From Paracoccaceae bacterium (GTDB lineage: Bacteria > Pseudomonadota > Alphaproteobacteria > Rhodobacterales > Rhodobacteraceae): a stretch of DNA of 64,000 bases. The translations under genes were made by a program, and so were the position numbers. The notes below the pieces were generated by a model that worked only from the letters and a program-made list of their open reading frames with translations, made no database searches and was not told the DNA's origin. The DNA lies in assembly GCA_012103375.1 (NCBI GenBank), contig WLWX01000001.1, positions 2,336,492 through 2,400,491 of the forward strand, given 5' to 3'. Below, in pieces: positions 9,175-18,005 of the stretch; position 1 is the first letter of the stretch; the number at the start of each line of letters is the position of its first letter.

Positions 9175-9967
9175 CCTGCTGACCCTTTGGCACAACTTTT
9201 TGGCAAGGCCCAATGATGACCGGATCAAGACATTCGGTGTTGCGCTGCTGGTGGCGCTGTTCAGCGCCGTGGTGGTGTCGATCGCATCGGTCAGCCTGAA
9301 ACCCTTGCAAATGGCCCATCTTGAAGCCGAACGCGCCGCCCGCATGGACCGCATGCTCGACACCTTGCCCGGCATGCGCGACCTGATGGAGGACGCCGGT
9401 GTCGACGCCCTTGAAACCCGACTGGTTGATCTGGACGCCGGGGTGTTCGCGCTTGGTGGCGACCTAGCGGGTTATGACGTCATCGCCGCCGCGACTGACC
9501 CGGATCAGAGCGTTGAAATCCCTGCGGATGATGATCTTGCCCGATTAGGGCGACGCCCCCGGCTGGTGCCGGTACATCTGCTGGAACGGGATGGGGATTT
9601 GCTGCTGGTTTTGCTGCCGGTCAGTGGTGTCGCGTATCAATCCACGATCCGCGCGATGCTGGCGCTGGAACCTGATCTGACCACAATTGCCGCACTGACC
9701 ATCACCGAACAAGGCGAAACCCCGGGATTGGGTGCGCGGATCGAAGATGCGGACTGGCAGGATCTTTGGGCGGGCAAGCAGGTCGCCGATGCGTCGGGGC
9801 GGATCGTGATCTCGGTCGTGCGGGGGCAGGCCACGCAGCCTTACGAGGTTGACGGGATCACCGGCGCGACCATCACCGGCAACGGGGTGACCAGCATGCT
9901 GCGGTATTGGCTGGGCGACCACGGATTTGGCCCGTTCCTTGCGCGGCTGCGTGCGGAGGGCGTGTAG
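9167..9967 (+). CDS. nqrC: Na+-NQR subunit C (FMN-carrying)
   Basis: 266 residues from the ATG at 9167, which overlaps the nqrB stop by 8 bases; upstream in-frame starts at 9143 (ATG) and 9137 (TTG) are possible. One N-terminal transmembrane helix (around [20 protein letters not shown]) anchors a periplasmic domain. [10 protein letters not shown] near the C-terminus matches the S/TGATxT motif to whose last threonine ApbE attaches FMN. NqrC relays electrons on the periplasmic side. Protein length is close to the family norm (about 255). Confidence 0.92.
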   Translation: MANLLTLWHNFLARPNDDRIKTFGVALLVALFSAVVVSIASVSLKPLQMAHLEAERAARMDRMLDTLPGMRDLMEDAGVDALETRLVDLDAGVFALGGDLAGYDVIAAATDPDQSVEIPADDDLARLGRRPRLVPVHLLERDGDLLLVLLPVSGVAYQSTIRAMLALEPDLTTIAALTITEQGETPGLGARIEDADWQDLWAGKQVADASGRIVISVVRGQATQPYEVDGITGATITGNGVTSMLRYWLGDHGFGPFLARLRAEGV

Positions 9968-9968
9968 G

Positions 9969-10622
9969 ATGCCGTCGGCGCTGCGCCATATCACCGCGCC
10001 GTTGATCGGCAACAACCCGATCACGCTGCAAATTCTTGGCATTTGCTCGGCTTTGGCGGTGACGACCACCCTGACGACGGCGCTGGTGATGTCGGCGGCC
10101 CTGACGGTGGTGCTGTGCCTGGCATCGGCCAGCATCAGCCTGATCCGCCACCATATTCCAACTGTAATCCGACTGATCGTGCAGATCGTGATCATCGCCT
10201 CGCTGGTCATCGTCATCGACGAGTTCCTGAAGGCCTTCGCCTTTGAGGTCAGCCGCCAACAGTCGATCTTTGTCGGCCTGATCGTGACCAACTGCCTTGT
10301 GCTGGGTCGCGCAGAAACCTTCGCCATGCGCAATCCGGTTCTTCCAAGCGTGCTCGACGGGTTGGGCAATGGGTTGGGCTATAGTCTGATCCTGATCATT
10401 GTCGGCGCGATCCGCGAGCTTCTGGGAACCGGTGCGCTGCTGGGGCAAACGGTGCTTTTGCCTGTGTCCGAGGGTGGCTGGTTCCAACCAATTGGCCTGA
10501 TGCAGCTGGCCCCGGCTGCGTTCTTCATCATCGGCCTGCTGATCTGGGCAATCCGCAGCCGCTGGACCGGGCAGGTCGAGCCGGCGAAATTTGCGCTTAG
10601 AACCCGGCGGTTGGGCCAATGA
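9969..10622 (+). CDS. nqrD: Na+-NQR subunit D
   Basis: 217 residues starting at the ATG one base after the nqrC stop. Six hydrophobic helices are expected. [11 protein letters not shown] in the first helix and [10 protein letters not shown] in a later one place cysteines where NqrD donates two ligands to the intramembrane 2Fe-2S cluster shared with NqrE. It has the NNP motif typical of NqrD/RnfE N-termini. Four-base ATGA overlap with nqrE indicates translational coupling. Confidence 0.94.
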   Translation: MPSALRHITAPLIGNNPITLQILGICSALAVTTTLTTALVMSAALTVVLCLASASISLIRHHIPTVIRLIVQIVIIASLVIVIDEFLKAFAFEVSRQQSIFVGLIVTNCLVLGRAETFAMRNPVLPSVLDGLGNGLGYSLILIIVGAIRELLGTGALLGQTVLLPVSEGGWFQPIGLMQLAPAAFFIIGLLIWAIRSRWTGQVEPAKFALRTRRLGQ

Positions 10623-11218
10623 TCGAGCTTTTGATCAATGCCATCTTTTCACAGAATCTGGCGCTGACCTCGTTCCTGGGAATCTGCACCTTCCTGGCGG
10701 TGTCCGAACGGTTCGAAACCGCTGTTGGCCTTGGGCTGGCAATCACAGTGGTGCAGACGGTCACCGTTCCGGTCAACAATCTGATCTACAGCGGGTTTTT
10801 ACTTGAAGGCGCCTGGGCATGGCTGGGTCTGCCCGAGGTTGATTTGACGTTTCTGAAGCTGATCGCCTTCATCGGGGTGATCGCGGCGATGGTGCAGATC
10901 CTTGAAATGACACTCGACCGATACGCCCCGGTTCTGTATCGCGCCCTGGGGATTTTTCTGCCGCTTATCACGGTGAATTGCGCCGTTCTGGGTGGCAGCC
11001 TGTTCATGGTCGAACGCCGCTATGACGCGGCGGAGGCTTTGGTCTACGGCTTTGGCAGCGGCGCAGGCTGGGCGTTGGCGATCGTGACATTCGCCGCAAT
11101 CCGCGAACGCCTCAGGTACAGCGACATTCCGGCTGGCTTGCGGGGGCTTGGCAGCGCTTTTCTGGTGACCGGGCTGATGTCGCTGGGTTTCTCGGCCTTC
11201 GCAGGGGTCGGCCAATGA
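10619..11218 (+). CDS. nqrE: Na+-NQR subunit E
   Basis: 199 residues, six-helix membrane subunit homologous to NqrD but inverted in topology. [10 protein letters not shown] and [12 protein letters not shown] supply the two cysteines for the NqrD/E intramembrane iron-sulfur site. [16 protein letters not shown] is the usual NqrE beginning. Length matches the family. It overlaps both nqrD and nqrF by ATGA. Confidence 0.95.
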   Translation: MIELLINAIFSQNLALTSFLGICTFLAVSERFETAVGLGLAITVVQTVTVPVNNLIYSGFLLEGAWAWLGLPEVDLTFLKLIAFIGVIAAMVQILEMTLDRYAPVLYRALGIFLPLITVNCAVLGGSLFMVERRYDAAEALVYGFGSGAGWALAIVTFAAIRERLRYSDIPAGLRGLGSAFLVTGLMSLGFSAFAGVGQ

Positions 11219-12435
11219 TCCAGATCGCCGTCGGAACCCTGTTTCTGGTGCTTCTACTGCTGCTTTTGACGGGTATGGTTGTCATTGCCCGTGCGCTTTT
11301 GATGCCTGAACAGCCAGCCCGCCTGACAATAAACGGCCAGACTGAGGTTGCGGCTGTCACGGGGCGCAAACTGCTTGCGACGTTGAACGACAATGGCGTT
11401 CTGATCCCATCGGCTTGCGCCGGGGCGGGCACCTGCGGGCTGTGTCGCGTCAAGGTGGTCAGCGGAGGCCCGCAGAGCTTGCCGATCGAAGCGGCGCGTT
11501 TCACACCGGCCGAGTTGCGCGACGGATTGCACCTGGCCTGTCAGGTCGTCCTGCGCGGCGATATGTCGGTTGAAGTTCCGGAAGATCTGCTGGGCGCGGA
11601 ATCTTTCACCTGTGAGGTCCGATCAACCCGCCAACTCACCCCGCTGATCCGCGAGGTCACCCTTCAACTGCCTGAGCGCCTGCGCCCGGAGGTCGAGGCC
11701 GGGTCCTTTGTGCAACTGACGGCGCCGCCGTTTTCACTGGATTACAGCGATATTGATGTGCCGCCCGCGTTTGCAGCGCACTGGCAATCCTTGCGCGCCC
11801 TGTCCGTGCGCAGCGATGCCGAGGTTACCCGCGCCTATTCTGTCTCCAACCGCCCAGAGGATACCGCGGCTGGCCGATTGGTTCTGAACATCCGCCTTGC
11901 CCTGCCACCGCCCACGGTCGAGGACGCCCCGCCGGGCATCGTGTCTTCCTGGCTGTTCTCACTGCGCGACGGCGACCCGGTGCAGACCTCGGGGCCATTC
12001 GGTGCTTTCCGCGTGCAGAAAACCGGGCGAGAGATGGTGTTCATCGGTGGCGGTGTCGGTATTGCGCCGCTGCGGGCCATGATATTTGATCAGTTGGAGC
12101 GGGTTGGCACGTCGCGCAAGATCAGTTTCTGGTACGGCGCGCGCAACATGGACGATCTGCTTTACGATGAAGAACTCGACGCGCTGGCCGCGCGGCACGA
12201 CAATTTCGACTGGACGGTCGCCTTGTCCGATCCTGACGCTGCTGGCGGCTGGTCCGGCGCAACCGGGTTTGTGCATGCGGTTGCATTTGAACGATATCTT
12301 GCGACGCATCCTGCGCCGGAAGACTGCGAATATTACCTGTGCGGTCCGCCCCTGATGATCCGCGCCGTACTGGCGATGCTGGATGATCTGGGTGTCGATA
12401 ACACGGCGATTTTTAACGATGATTTCGGAGTATAG
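11215..12435 (+). CDS. nqrF: Na+-NQR subunit F (NADH dehydrogenase, 2Fe-2S and FAD)
   Basis: 406 residues. One N-terminal membrane helix (about 5-27) is followed by a plant-type ferredoxin domain with [10 protein letters not shown] (C-x5-C-x2-C) and a distal HLAC. Then come a FAD-binding ferredoxin-reductase domain (RAYSVSNRP) and an NADH-binding lobe ([22 protein letters not shown]). NqrF takes electrons from NADH in the cytosol and passes them to FAD, the 2Fe-2S centre and then the membrane clusters. Normal length for the family. Confidence 0.95.
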   Translation: MIQIAVGTLFLVLLLLLLTGMVVIARALLMPEQPARLTINGQTEVAAVTGRKLLATLNDNGVLIPSACAGAGTCGLCRVKVVSGGPQSLPIEAARFTPAELRDGLHLACQVVLRGDMSVEVPEDLLGAESFTCEVRSTRQLTPLIREVTLQLPERLRPEVEAGSFVQLTAPPFSLDYSDIDVPPAFAAHWQSLRALSVRSDAEVTRAYSVSNRPEDTAAGRLVLNIRLALPPPTVEDAPPGIVSSWLFSLRDGDPVQTSGPFGAFRVQKTGREMVFIGGGVGIAPLRAMIFDQLERVGTSRKISFWYGARNMDDLLYDEELDALAARHDNFDWTVALSDPDAAGGWSGATGFVHAVAFERYLATHPAPEDCEYYLCGPPLMIRAVLAMLDDLGVDNTAIFNDDFGV

Positions 12436-12439
12436 GGCA

Positions 12440-13402
12440 ATGCACATCAACAGGCGCAGCATGATCGCAGGACTGGCGGCAATCGGCGTCAGCTATGCTG
12501 GTAAGGCCATCGCCGGAGCGCAATCCATCGCCGGGCAGGCCTTCGGGTCAAGCTGGCGGATCGTTTTGCCCGTCGACGCCAATACTGCGGAGATCAGGGC
12601 CGAGGTCGACAAGATTGTTGCAAAGATCAATCGCCAGATGTCGCCGTATCTAGCGTCTTCGGATCTGTCGCGCTTTAACCGTTCGGACAGCGACGATTGG
12701 CAGCCCATGCCAGCGCCATTGTGCAAAGTCGCGGCAGAGGCCTTGCACATCGCCCGGTTGACGCATGGCGCCTTCGACCCGACCGTCGGACCTGTTGTCG
12801 CAAAATTCGGATATGGCCCGATCCGGGGTGGGTCGGGTCAGTATTCGGACATCACCGTCGGCAAAGACGCCATCCGCAAGGCTGATCCGCAGCTGACGCT
12901 CGACCTCTGCGGGATCGCCAAGGGTTTCGCATTGGGGGACATCGCCGCAGCGCTAAATCAGATGGATGTCGCAGACGCGCTGGTCGAAATCGGCGGAGAG
13001 GTGCGTGCCCTTGGCGTTCATCCCGAAGGCCGCGTTTGGCAGGTCGCCGTTTCGGATCCGACTGCGACCGATTTTCGTGCATTTCACGTCGTATCACCGG
13101 GGCAATTCGCCCTGGCGACCTCGGGCCATGCCGCAAATGGATTGCGCGCACCAATCAGCACAAGCCACATCATTGATCCGCACCGCAACCGACCCGCGCA
13201 ATCATCGCTTGCCTCGGTTTCGGTTCTGGCAAACAGCGCGACAGAGGCCGACGCCCTGGCCACAGCATTCTGCGCCGCCGGGCCCGTCCGCGGGCCAGAG
13301 CTTGCGCGGCGGCTGGATGTTGCGGCCCTGTTCATCTTCGCCGAAACAGACGCGCCGCGCGAAATCATCACCGGGGCATTTGCCCGCCACATCCTGATCT
13401 GA
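12440..13402 (+). CDS. apbE: FAD:protein FMN transferase ApbE
   Basis: 320 residues from the ATG at 12440, five bases after the nqrF stop. The N-terminus MHINRRSMIAGLAAIG looks like a twin-arginine signal, so the enzyme should act outside the cytosol, as expected for flavinylation of NqrB and NqrC. DLCGIAKGFALGDIA and ALVEIGGEVRALG are the conserved ApbE motifs for FAD and Mg2+ binding. Its position inside the nqr operon supports a dedicated role in attaching FMN to the threonines of NqrB/NqrC. Confidence 0.93.
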   Translation: MHINRRSMIAGLAAIGVSYAGKAIAGAQSIAGQAFGSSWRIVLPVDANTAEIRAEVDKIVAKINRQMSPYLASSDLSRFNRSDSDDWQPMPAPLCKVAAEALHIARLTHGAFDPTVGPVVAKFGYGPIRGGSGQYSDITVGKDAIRKADPQLTLDLCGIAKGFALGDIAAALNQMDVADALVEIGGEVRALGVHPEGRVWQVAVSDPTATDFRAFHVVSPGQFALATSGHAANGLRAPISTSHIIDPHRNRPAQSSLASVSVLANSATEADALATAFCAAGPVRGPELARRLDVAALFIFAETDAPREIITGAFARHILI

Positions 13403-13411
13403 GGTCGCACC

Positions 13412-13582
13412 ATGCAAACCCTCATACTCGCGTTTATCATCATTCTTCTGGCCGTCATCGGCCTTGCCACCGGCACGCTATTGGGACGCGGCCCGATCAA
13501 GGGCTCTTGTGGCAGGCTGGCCTGTGTGAAGAACCTCGACTGTGGCGCTTGCAAGGCAAAGCGGGAACGGGGTTCATCATGA
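13412..13582 (+). CDS. nqrM: Na+-NQR maturation factor NqrM
   Basis: A 56-residue protein: one transmembrane helix (LILAFIIILLAVIGLATG) followed by a four-cysteine tail, GSCGRLACVKNLDCGACK. This is the pattern of NqrM (DUF539), which is needed to deliver or assemble iron in the NqrD/NqrE cluster. It follows apbE by 9 bases, the standard genome position. Its stop overlaps the start of the CBS gene (ATGA at 13579-13582). Confidence 0.9.
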   Translation: MQTLILAFIIILLAVIGLATGTLLGRGPIKGSCGRLACVKNLDCGACKAKRERGSS

Positions 13583-13977
13583 CGCGGATCGCGACCGTCG
13601 CCGACTATATGACCCGCGATCTGATCCGCCTGTCACCAGATATGGAGATCAATCGCGCCATGAAACTTCTTCTCGACAATCGGATTTCGGGCGCGCCGGT
13701 GGTGGACGCGGCCGGACAGTTGGTTGGCGTGCTGTCCAAGAAAGATTGCCTGAAGGCGGCGATTGACGCGAGCTATTACCGTGATTGGGGGGCAATGGTC
13801 GCAACCCATATGACCAAGGACGTACAAACCCTGGACGCAGGGACAGATATTCTGGCGGCGGCGAACAGCTTCCTGAGCAGCCCCTTTCGCAGGTTTCCGG
13901 TTCTGCTGGATGGGCAGCTTGTCGGTCAGATCAGCCGCGCTGACGCGTTGAAGGCGATGCTGGACAATTGGGGATAG
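13579..13977 (+). CDS. Tandem CBS-domain protein coupled to the nqr operon
   Basis: 132 residues from the ATG at 13579, overlapping the nqrM stop. Two CBS motifs are seen: VADYMTRDLIRLSPD...RISGAPVVD...LVGVLSKKD and THMTKDVQTLDAG...FRRFPVLL...LVGQISRADAL. Paired CBS modules bind adenine nucleotides (AMP, ATP, sometimes NAD) and act as energy sensors. No catalytic domain is attached. The coupling to nqrM makes it a candidate regulator or accessory factor of the Na+-NQR; it is not part of the classical operon. Confidence 0.85.
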   Translation: MTRIATVADYMTRDLIRLSPDMEINRAMKLLLDNRISGAPVVDAAGQLVGVLSKKDCLKAAIDASYYRDWGAMVATHMTKDVQTLDAGTDILAAANSFLSSPFRRFPVLLDGQLVGQISRADALKAMLDNWG

Positions 13978-14280
13978 TCGGGTCGAAGGACAATGCGCAG
14001 AAAGACCACAACCCCGGCATTTGCCACGGCCCAATCGGTGAATTCCCGCATGCCACGGTTCAAGTCGCTTGTACGGCCATCCAGAACGACACGCTGCACG
14101 ATCTGGCCTTCGCGGTCCCCATGGCCATCGCTATGAACCCGGATCAGATCAATCATCCAGTTCCGCGCAGATGACCCCGATAGTTCCCGCCGGGTGCGTC
14201 ATTTTTTGGTCTGTCCACATGAAACTGCGGCAAATCGATGCCTTACGCGATCAGCAAAGGCCGATCAGTCACGCGTTCGG
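13978..14280. other. Intergenic stretch, no gene assigned
   Basis: The 303 bases between two convergent genes hold no frame that I recognise. An open frame on the minus strand (about 14156 to 13926) runs into the CBS gene and has a protein-like composition (LIRVHSDGHGDREGQ and similar), but no start signal and no family I can name. It could be a fragment of a lost gene. No hairpin with a T-run was seen. Confidence 0.3.
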
Positions 14281-15261
14281 TCAACCTGCGGTATTCTCGG
14301 CGATCATTGAGATCATTTCGAACATCACCGCTGCTGCGGTCAGTGCGGTGATCTGGTTGGGGCTGTCCTTGGTGGGCATCATGCAGACGATATCGCCGCC
14401 GACAATGTTCAGGCCCCGGACCGCGTGCAGGATCGACACCGCCTCGTCGATGTCGAAGCCCTTTTCACCGGCTTCGATGTTCGACACCCCAGGCGCAATC
14501 GTGGGGTCAAGACAGTCCAGATCGAAGGTGATGTAGACCGGCTTGCCCGAAAGAACCTCGCGCGCCTGAGCGACCACATCCGCAACCCCGCGTTTGCGAA
14601 ATTCTTTCATGGTAACGACATTATAGCCGTAGTCATAAGACGGTTGCAGCCAATCCAATGTGCGCGCATGCCCGCGCAGGCCGATCTGCATGGAATGGCT
14701 TGGGTCCACATGGCCCTGATCCGCCAGATAAGCCCCCCAATGCGCCGCGGATTTCTTGGCCCCGAGGAAATGATCCACCTTGGTGAACACGTCCGTATGC
14801 GCATCCAGATGCAGGAAACACACCGGCTCTCCACCCGCGATTTGCCCTCGGCCAAGGGCCTGGACGATCCCGCCGGTTATAGAGTGATCGCCGCCAACAG
14901 AAATCGGGCGCGCCCCGGCGGCGTCGATTTCTGTAAAAAAGCGGGTGATCTGGTCGATGCAATGTTCGTTGTCATTGGCGCGCGGGAAGGGGACATCGCC
15001 CACATCCACGATTTTGGCCGCTTCCCAGGGGTTCAACTGAAAGCCGCCGTGCATCCGCCGCGACACAGCCGAGACATTGCGCAACGCGCGCGGGCCTAAG
15101 TGTTGGTCCCGCTCGGTCGTCCCGTTCCCGGCGGAGTGCGGCACACCGACAAGGGCGATGTCCTTGCCCTCCGGTCCTTCGTTCGGGCACCGGAATAGCG
15201 TCGGAATACCCCACCAATAGAGGTTTTCCATCATGGAAGTTTCGTAGGGGTCGCTCATCAA
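14281..15261 (-). CDS. Ureohydrolase (agmatinase/arginase family)
   Basis: 326 residues. The binuclear manganese site is complete: GGDHS, HLDAHTD and FDLDCLDPTIAPG. These enzymes hydrolyse a guanidino group to urea plus an amine. Sequence alone does not separate agmatinase, guanidinobutyrase, guanidinopropionase or guanidine hydrolase. It is the last gene of the unit proX-proV-proW-ureohydrolase and starts 45 bp after the permease stop, separated by a perfect hairpin. The context suggests an imported guanidino-containing or methylated compound rather than arginine metabolism. No speA or arginine genes are nearby. Confidence 0.85.
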   Translation of the reverse strand: MMSDPYETSMMENLYWWGIPTLFRCPNEGPEGKDIALVGVPHSAGNGTTERDQHLGPRALRNVSAVSRRMHGGFQLNPWEAAKIVDVGDVPFPRANDNEHCIDQITRFFTEIDAAGARPISVGGDHSITGGIVQALGRGQIAGGEPVCFLHLDAHTDVFTKVDHFLGAKKSAAHWGAYLADQGHVDPSHSMQIGLRGHARTLDWLQPSYDYGYNVVTMKEFRKRGVADVVAQAREVLSGKPVYITFDLDCLDPTIAPGVSNIEAGEKGFDIDEAVSILHAVRGLNIVGGDIVCMMPTKDSPNQITALTAAAVMFEMISMIAENTAG

Positions 15262-15272
15262 AAACCTCGGCG

Positions 15273-15297
15273 AAACCCGGTGAAGATCACCGGGTTT
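15273..15297 (-). promoter_or_regulatory. Perfect hairpin between permease and ureohydrolase genes
   Basis: An 11-bp perfect inverted repeat (AAACCCGGTGA and its complement) with a 3-base loop fills the short gap between the permease stop and the ureohydrolase start. No run of T follows in the transcribed direction, so it is not a classical terminator. An RNA-processing or stability hairpin that sets different expression of the enzyme and transporter is the likeliest reading. Confidence 0.5.
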
Positions 15298-15306
15298 CCT
15301 TTCACA

Positions 15307-16896
15307 TCAGATTTTCTCGTCTTCGCGGCGAAAGGCGCCCTGAACGATCCGGTCCAACACCATTGCCACGAAGAGGATAGCAAAGCCGCCCAGAAGGCCC
15401 GGTCCCTTGGCGGCGTATTGCAGTGCCTCAAGAATCTCCTTGCCAAGACCGCCACCGCCAATCAGCGAGATGATGACAACCATCGACAGACACATCAGGA
15501 TCGTCTGGTTCACACCGGTCATGATCGAGGGCAGGGCAAGCGGTATTTCCACGTCCTTCAGAAGTTGCCACCGCGACGCACCAAACGCCACCGCCGCTTC
15601 CTTGATGCTTTCAGGCACACCACGCATGCCCAGTGCGGTCAGGCGGATCACGGGGGGCATGCCAAAGATGATCGTTGCCAGAATGCCCGGCGGATTGCCG
15701 GTGCCAAAAAAGGCGATGATCGGGATCAGATAGACGAAGGCTGGCAAGGTTTGCATCAGGTCCAACACCGGCTCGGCGAAGTTATAGGCGCGGCGCGACT
15801 TGCCGAACCAGATGCCAAGCGGAATGCCGAAGACCACGCAAAGGATCACCGCCGCGCCCACAAGGGCGACGGTCTCCATCGCGACCGCCCAATAGCCGAG
15901 CATCGCGACATAAGCCAGCGAGGCGATCGTGAAGATCGCCACGCGCGGCCCCGCCGCCCGCCACGCCGTCACGACGATCACAAGCATGACCACGGGCCAG
16001 GGTGACCCGTTGAGCGCCAGTGTCAGCGCATCAAGAACCGTCCGTACCCCGCTGACGATCCCATCAAAGACGTCACCACCGGCTGCGGCGGCCCCGTCGA
16101 TCTTGTCCTCAAGCCACGAGGCGATCGCCGAAAACAGCGTGCCGCCGCCTTCGCCCAGAAACACCTCTGAGACTCTGTCTTCCGGGAACTCGTCCAACAG
16201 GGGAAGCGAGGACGCGACCGTGAATTTATAGACGATCAATGGTCCAATCGCTGCGGCCAGAACCGCGCCAAGAACGGCGTTCGGTGTCTTGCGCCCGTTT
16301 TCTGTGTTGTCAGGGTCTACGCGCCAGCGGGTATATTGCCGCTCATAGACCTGGTTTGCATAGAAACCCTGGATCAGTTTGAAAACAAGCAACAGTGCAA
16401 GACCCATGAACAAGATACTGCCGGCTTCGGCCTGGGCCGCTGCCGCATTTTCAAGACTTGTGTCGGCGGCTTTCTGAATGTTGGCGGCAAGTTTTGTGAA
16501 GCGATCTATGTCGGCCTGTTCGGTCGCATCCGCCGCACGCTGAAGCAGCTCATTGGCGCGCGCCAACTGCCGTTCGGCACGTTCGGCGATCTCGGCACCG
16601 GGATTGCCCCAGGCGCCCCGGCCGATCTGAACCCAGGCGATGATTTCCAGGATGAGGAACGTCCAGAACATCCCCCAAATCGCGCGCGACGCTGTCCAAA
16701 GCGGGCCAAGAACGGCGGCCCGGATGTTGAACGTGCTGGGCATTGCGTTCGTTGTATCGTGAATTTTATGGAAGCTCTGGACATAGTAATCGCCGTTCTC
16801 TCCGGCGAATTCCTTGATCGAGGCATCCAGCGCGTCGCGATCAACCTCGATGTCCGAGGCGGCCGTGACTTTCACTTCTGTGGTTGCATCAGTCAT
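15307..16896 (-). CDS. Betaine/amine ABC transporter permease (ProW/OpuAB type) with long N-terminal extension
   Basis: 529 residues. The C-terminal ~270 residues form the BPD_transp_1 permease with EAA loop ESIKEAAVAFGASRWQLL. The N-terminal half is unusual: two extra membrane segments (about 70-90 and 160-180) separated by an alanine/glutamate-rich helix likely to be coiled coil (AERAERQLARANELLQRA). A further hydrophobic segment and a periplasmic linker follow. Long-N-terminus ProW proteins occur in roseobacter TMAO/betaine importers. It overlaps proV by 8 bases and forms the membrane pore of the importer. Confidence 0.88.
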   Translation of the reverse strand: MTDATTEVKVTAASDIEVDRDALDASIKEFAGENGDYYVQSFHKIHDTTNAMPSTFNIRAAVLGPLWTASRAIWGMFWTFLILEIIAWVQIGRGAWGNPGAEIAERAERQLARANELLQRAADATEQADIDRFTKLAANIQKAADTSLENAAAAQAEAGSILFMGLALLLVFKLIQGFYANQVYERQYTRWRVDPDNTENGRKTPNAVLGAVLAAAIGPLIVYKFTVASSLPLLDEFPEDRVSEVFLGEGGGTLFSAIASWLEDKIDGAAAAGGDVFDGIVSGVRTVLDALTLALNGSPWPVVMLVIVVTAWRAAGPRVAIFTIASLAYVAMLGYWAVAMETVALVGAAVILCVVFGIPLGIWFGKSRRAYNFAEPVLDLMQTLPAFVYLIPIIAFFGTGNPPGILATIIFGMPPVIRLTALGMRGVPESIKEAAVAFGASRWQLLKDVEIPLALPSIMTGVNQTILMCLSMVVIISLIGGGGLGKEILEALQYAAKGPGLLGGFAILFVAMVLDRIVQGAFRREDEKI

Positions 16897-17926
16897 CTTT
16901 GCCCCCCTGAATTCCGCGCAACAATGTTGGCTTGGTTACAACCCCGATGTCGGCACCACCGTCGGTGATGACCACCGGATGGTCCGTTCCGACCGCGATG
17001 TCGATCAGTTGATCCAGGTCGGCGCCATGATCAGCACGTGGCGCACCGTCGAGCGATTTTTGATAGCTCTCAATCGGCTCCATAATGGAATGGGCCTTCA
17101 CCAGTTTCAGCTTGGAAATGCCCTGGACAAATTCGCGGACATAATCGTCGGCGGGGTTCATGACGATATCTTCCGGCGTTCCGATCTGCACAATCACTCC
17201 GTCCTTCATGATGGCGATGCGGTGCCCGATGCGAATAGCCTCATCAAGGTCGTGGGTGATGAATAGCGTTGTCTTTTGAAGCTGCGCGACCAGCGCTTTA
17301 AACTGATCCTGCAATTGCAGCCGGATCAACGGGTCAAGCGCCGAGAACGGTTCGTCCATCAACAGGATTTCCGGATCGGATGCCAGCGCGCGCGCGATCC
17401 CAACCCGTTGCTGCATACCGCCCGACAGTTCCTTTGGCAGCCGGTCTTCATAGCCCGTAAGATCAACAAGCCCAAGCGCATGGTCCGAGACAGCCCAACG
17501 TTTGGATTTTGAGATTTTTCGGATCTCGAGCGGATAGGCGACATTGTCGCGCACGGACCGGTGCGGCATCAGCGCCATGTGCTGAAACACCATTCCGATC
17601 TGCTGTGCCCGGATGCGCCGCAGCTCTTTTTCGCTGATTGATGAGACATCCTGCCCAAGGATTTCGATGCGGCCCGCCGTCGGTTCGATCAGCCGGTTGA
17701 TATGGCGGACCAGGGTTGACTTGCCGGACCCCGACAGCCCCATGATGCAGAAGATCTCTCCCTTCGGTACTTCAAAACTCGCGCCTTGCACCCCGACCAC
17801 GCATTGATATCTGGCAAGAACTTCGGGCTTCCCGATCCCCTCGCTTTTTACGGCGGACATTGCTTCTTCGGCGCGCACGCCAAAGATTTTCCAAACGTCC
17901 GTCAGCTTAACGACAGCTTCCGTCAT
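16889..17926 (-). CDS. Betaine/amine ABC transporter ATPase (ProV/OpuAA type)
   Basis: 345 residues. Walker A GLSGSGKST, ABC signature LSGGMQQR and Walker B ILLMDEPFSALDP are intact, with the switch histidine in THDLDEA. A C-terminal extension carries one degraded CBS-like region (DQLIDIAVGTDHPVVITDGGADIGVVT), as in osmoregulated ProV/OpuAA. It powers uptake with the proW-like permease. Glycine betaine, choline or TMAO are typical substrates of the family. Confidence 0.92.
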   Translation of the reverse strand: MTEAVVKLTDVWKIFGVRAEEAMSAVKSEGIGKPEVLARYQCVVGVQGASFEVPKGEIFCIMGLSGSGKSTLVRHINRLIEPTAGRIEILGQDVSSISEKELRRIRAQQIGMVFQHMALMPHRSVRDNVAYPLEIRKISKSKRWAVSDHALGLVDLTGYEDRLPKELSGGMQQRVGIARALASDPEILLMDEPFSALDPLIRLQLQDQFKALVAQLQKTTLFITHDLDEAIRIGHRIAIMKDGVIVQIGTPEDIVMNPADDYVREFVQGISKLKLVKAHSIMEPIESYQKSLDGAPRADHGADLDQLIDIAVGTDHPVVITDGGADIGVVTKPTLLRGIQGGKDD

Positions 17927-17943
17927 TCACCGCCCCCCAATCC

Positions 17944-17976
17944 AAAAAGAAAAGGCCGCCGGCAACCCGGCGACCC
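17944..17976 (-). terminator. Stem-loop with T-run between the binding-protein and ATPase genes
   Basis: Read on the minus strand, GGTCGCCGG and CCGGCGGCC form a nearly perfect stem around a short loop, followed by TTTTCTTTTT. It lies 30 bp after the proX-like gene and before the ATPase gene. Such leaky terminators let the periplasmic binding protein be made in excess over the membrane parts. Confidence 0.7.
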
Positions 17977-18005
17977 TTAAAAGTTTCAAGCCATTCCAGC
18001 CACGC

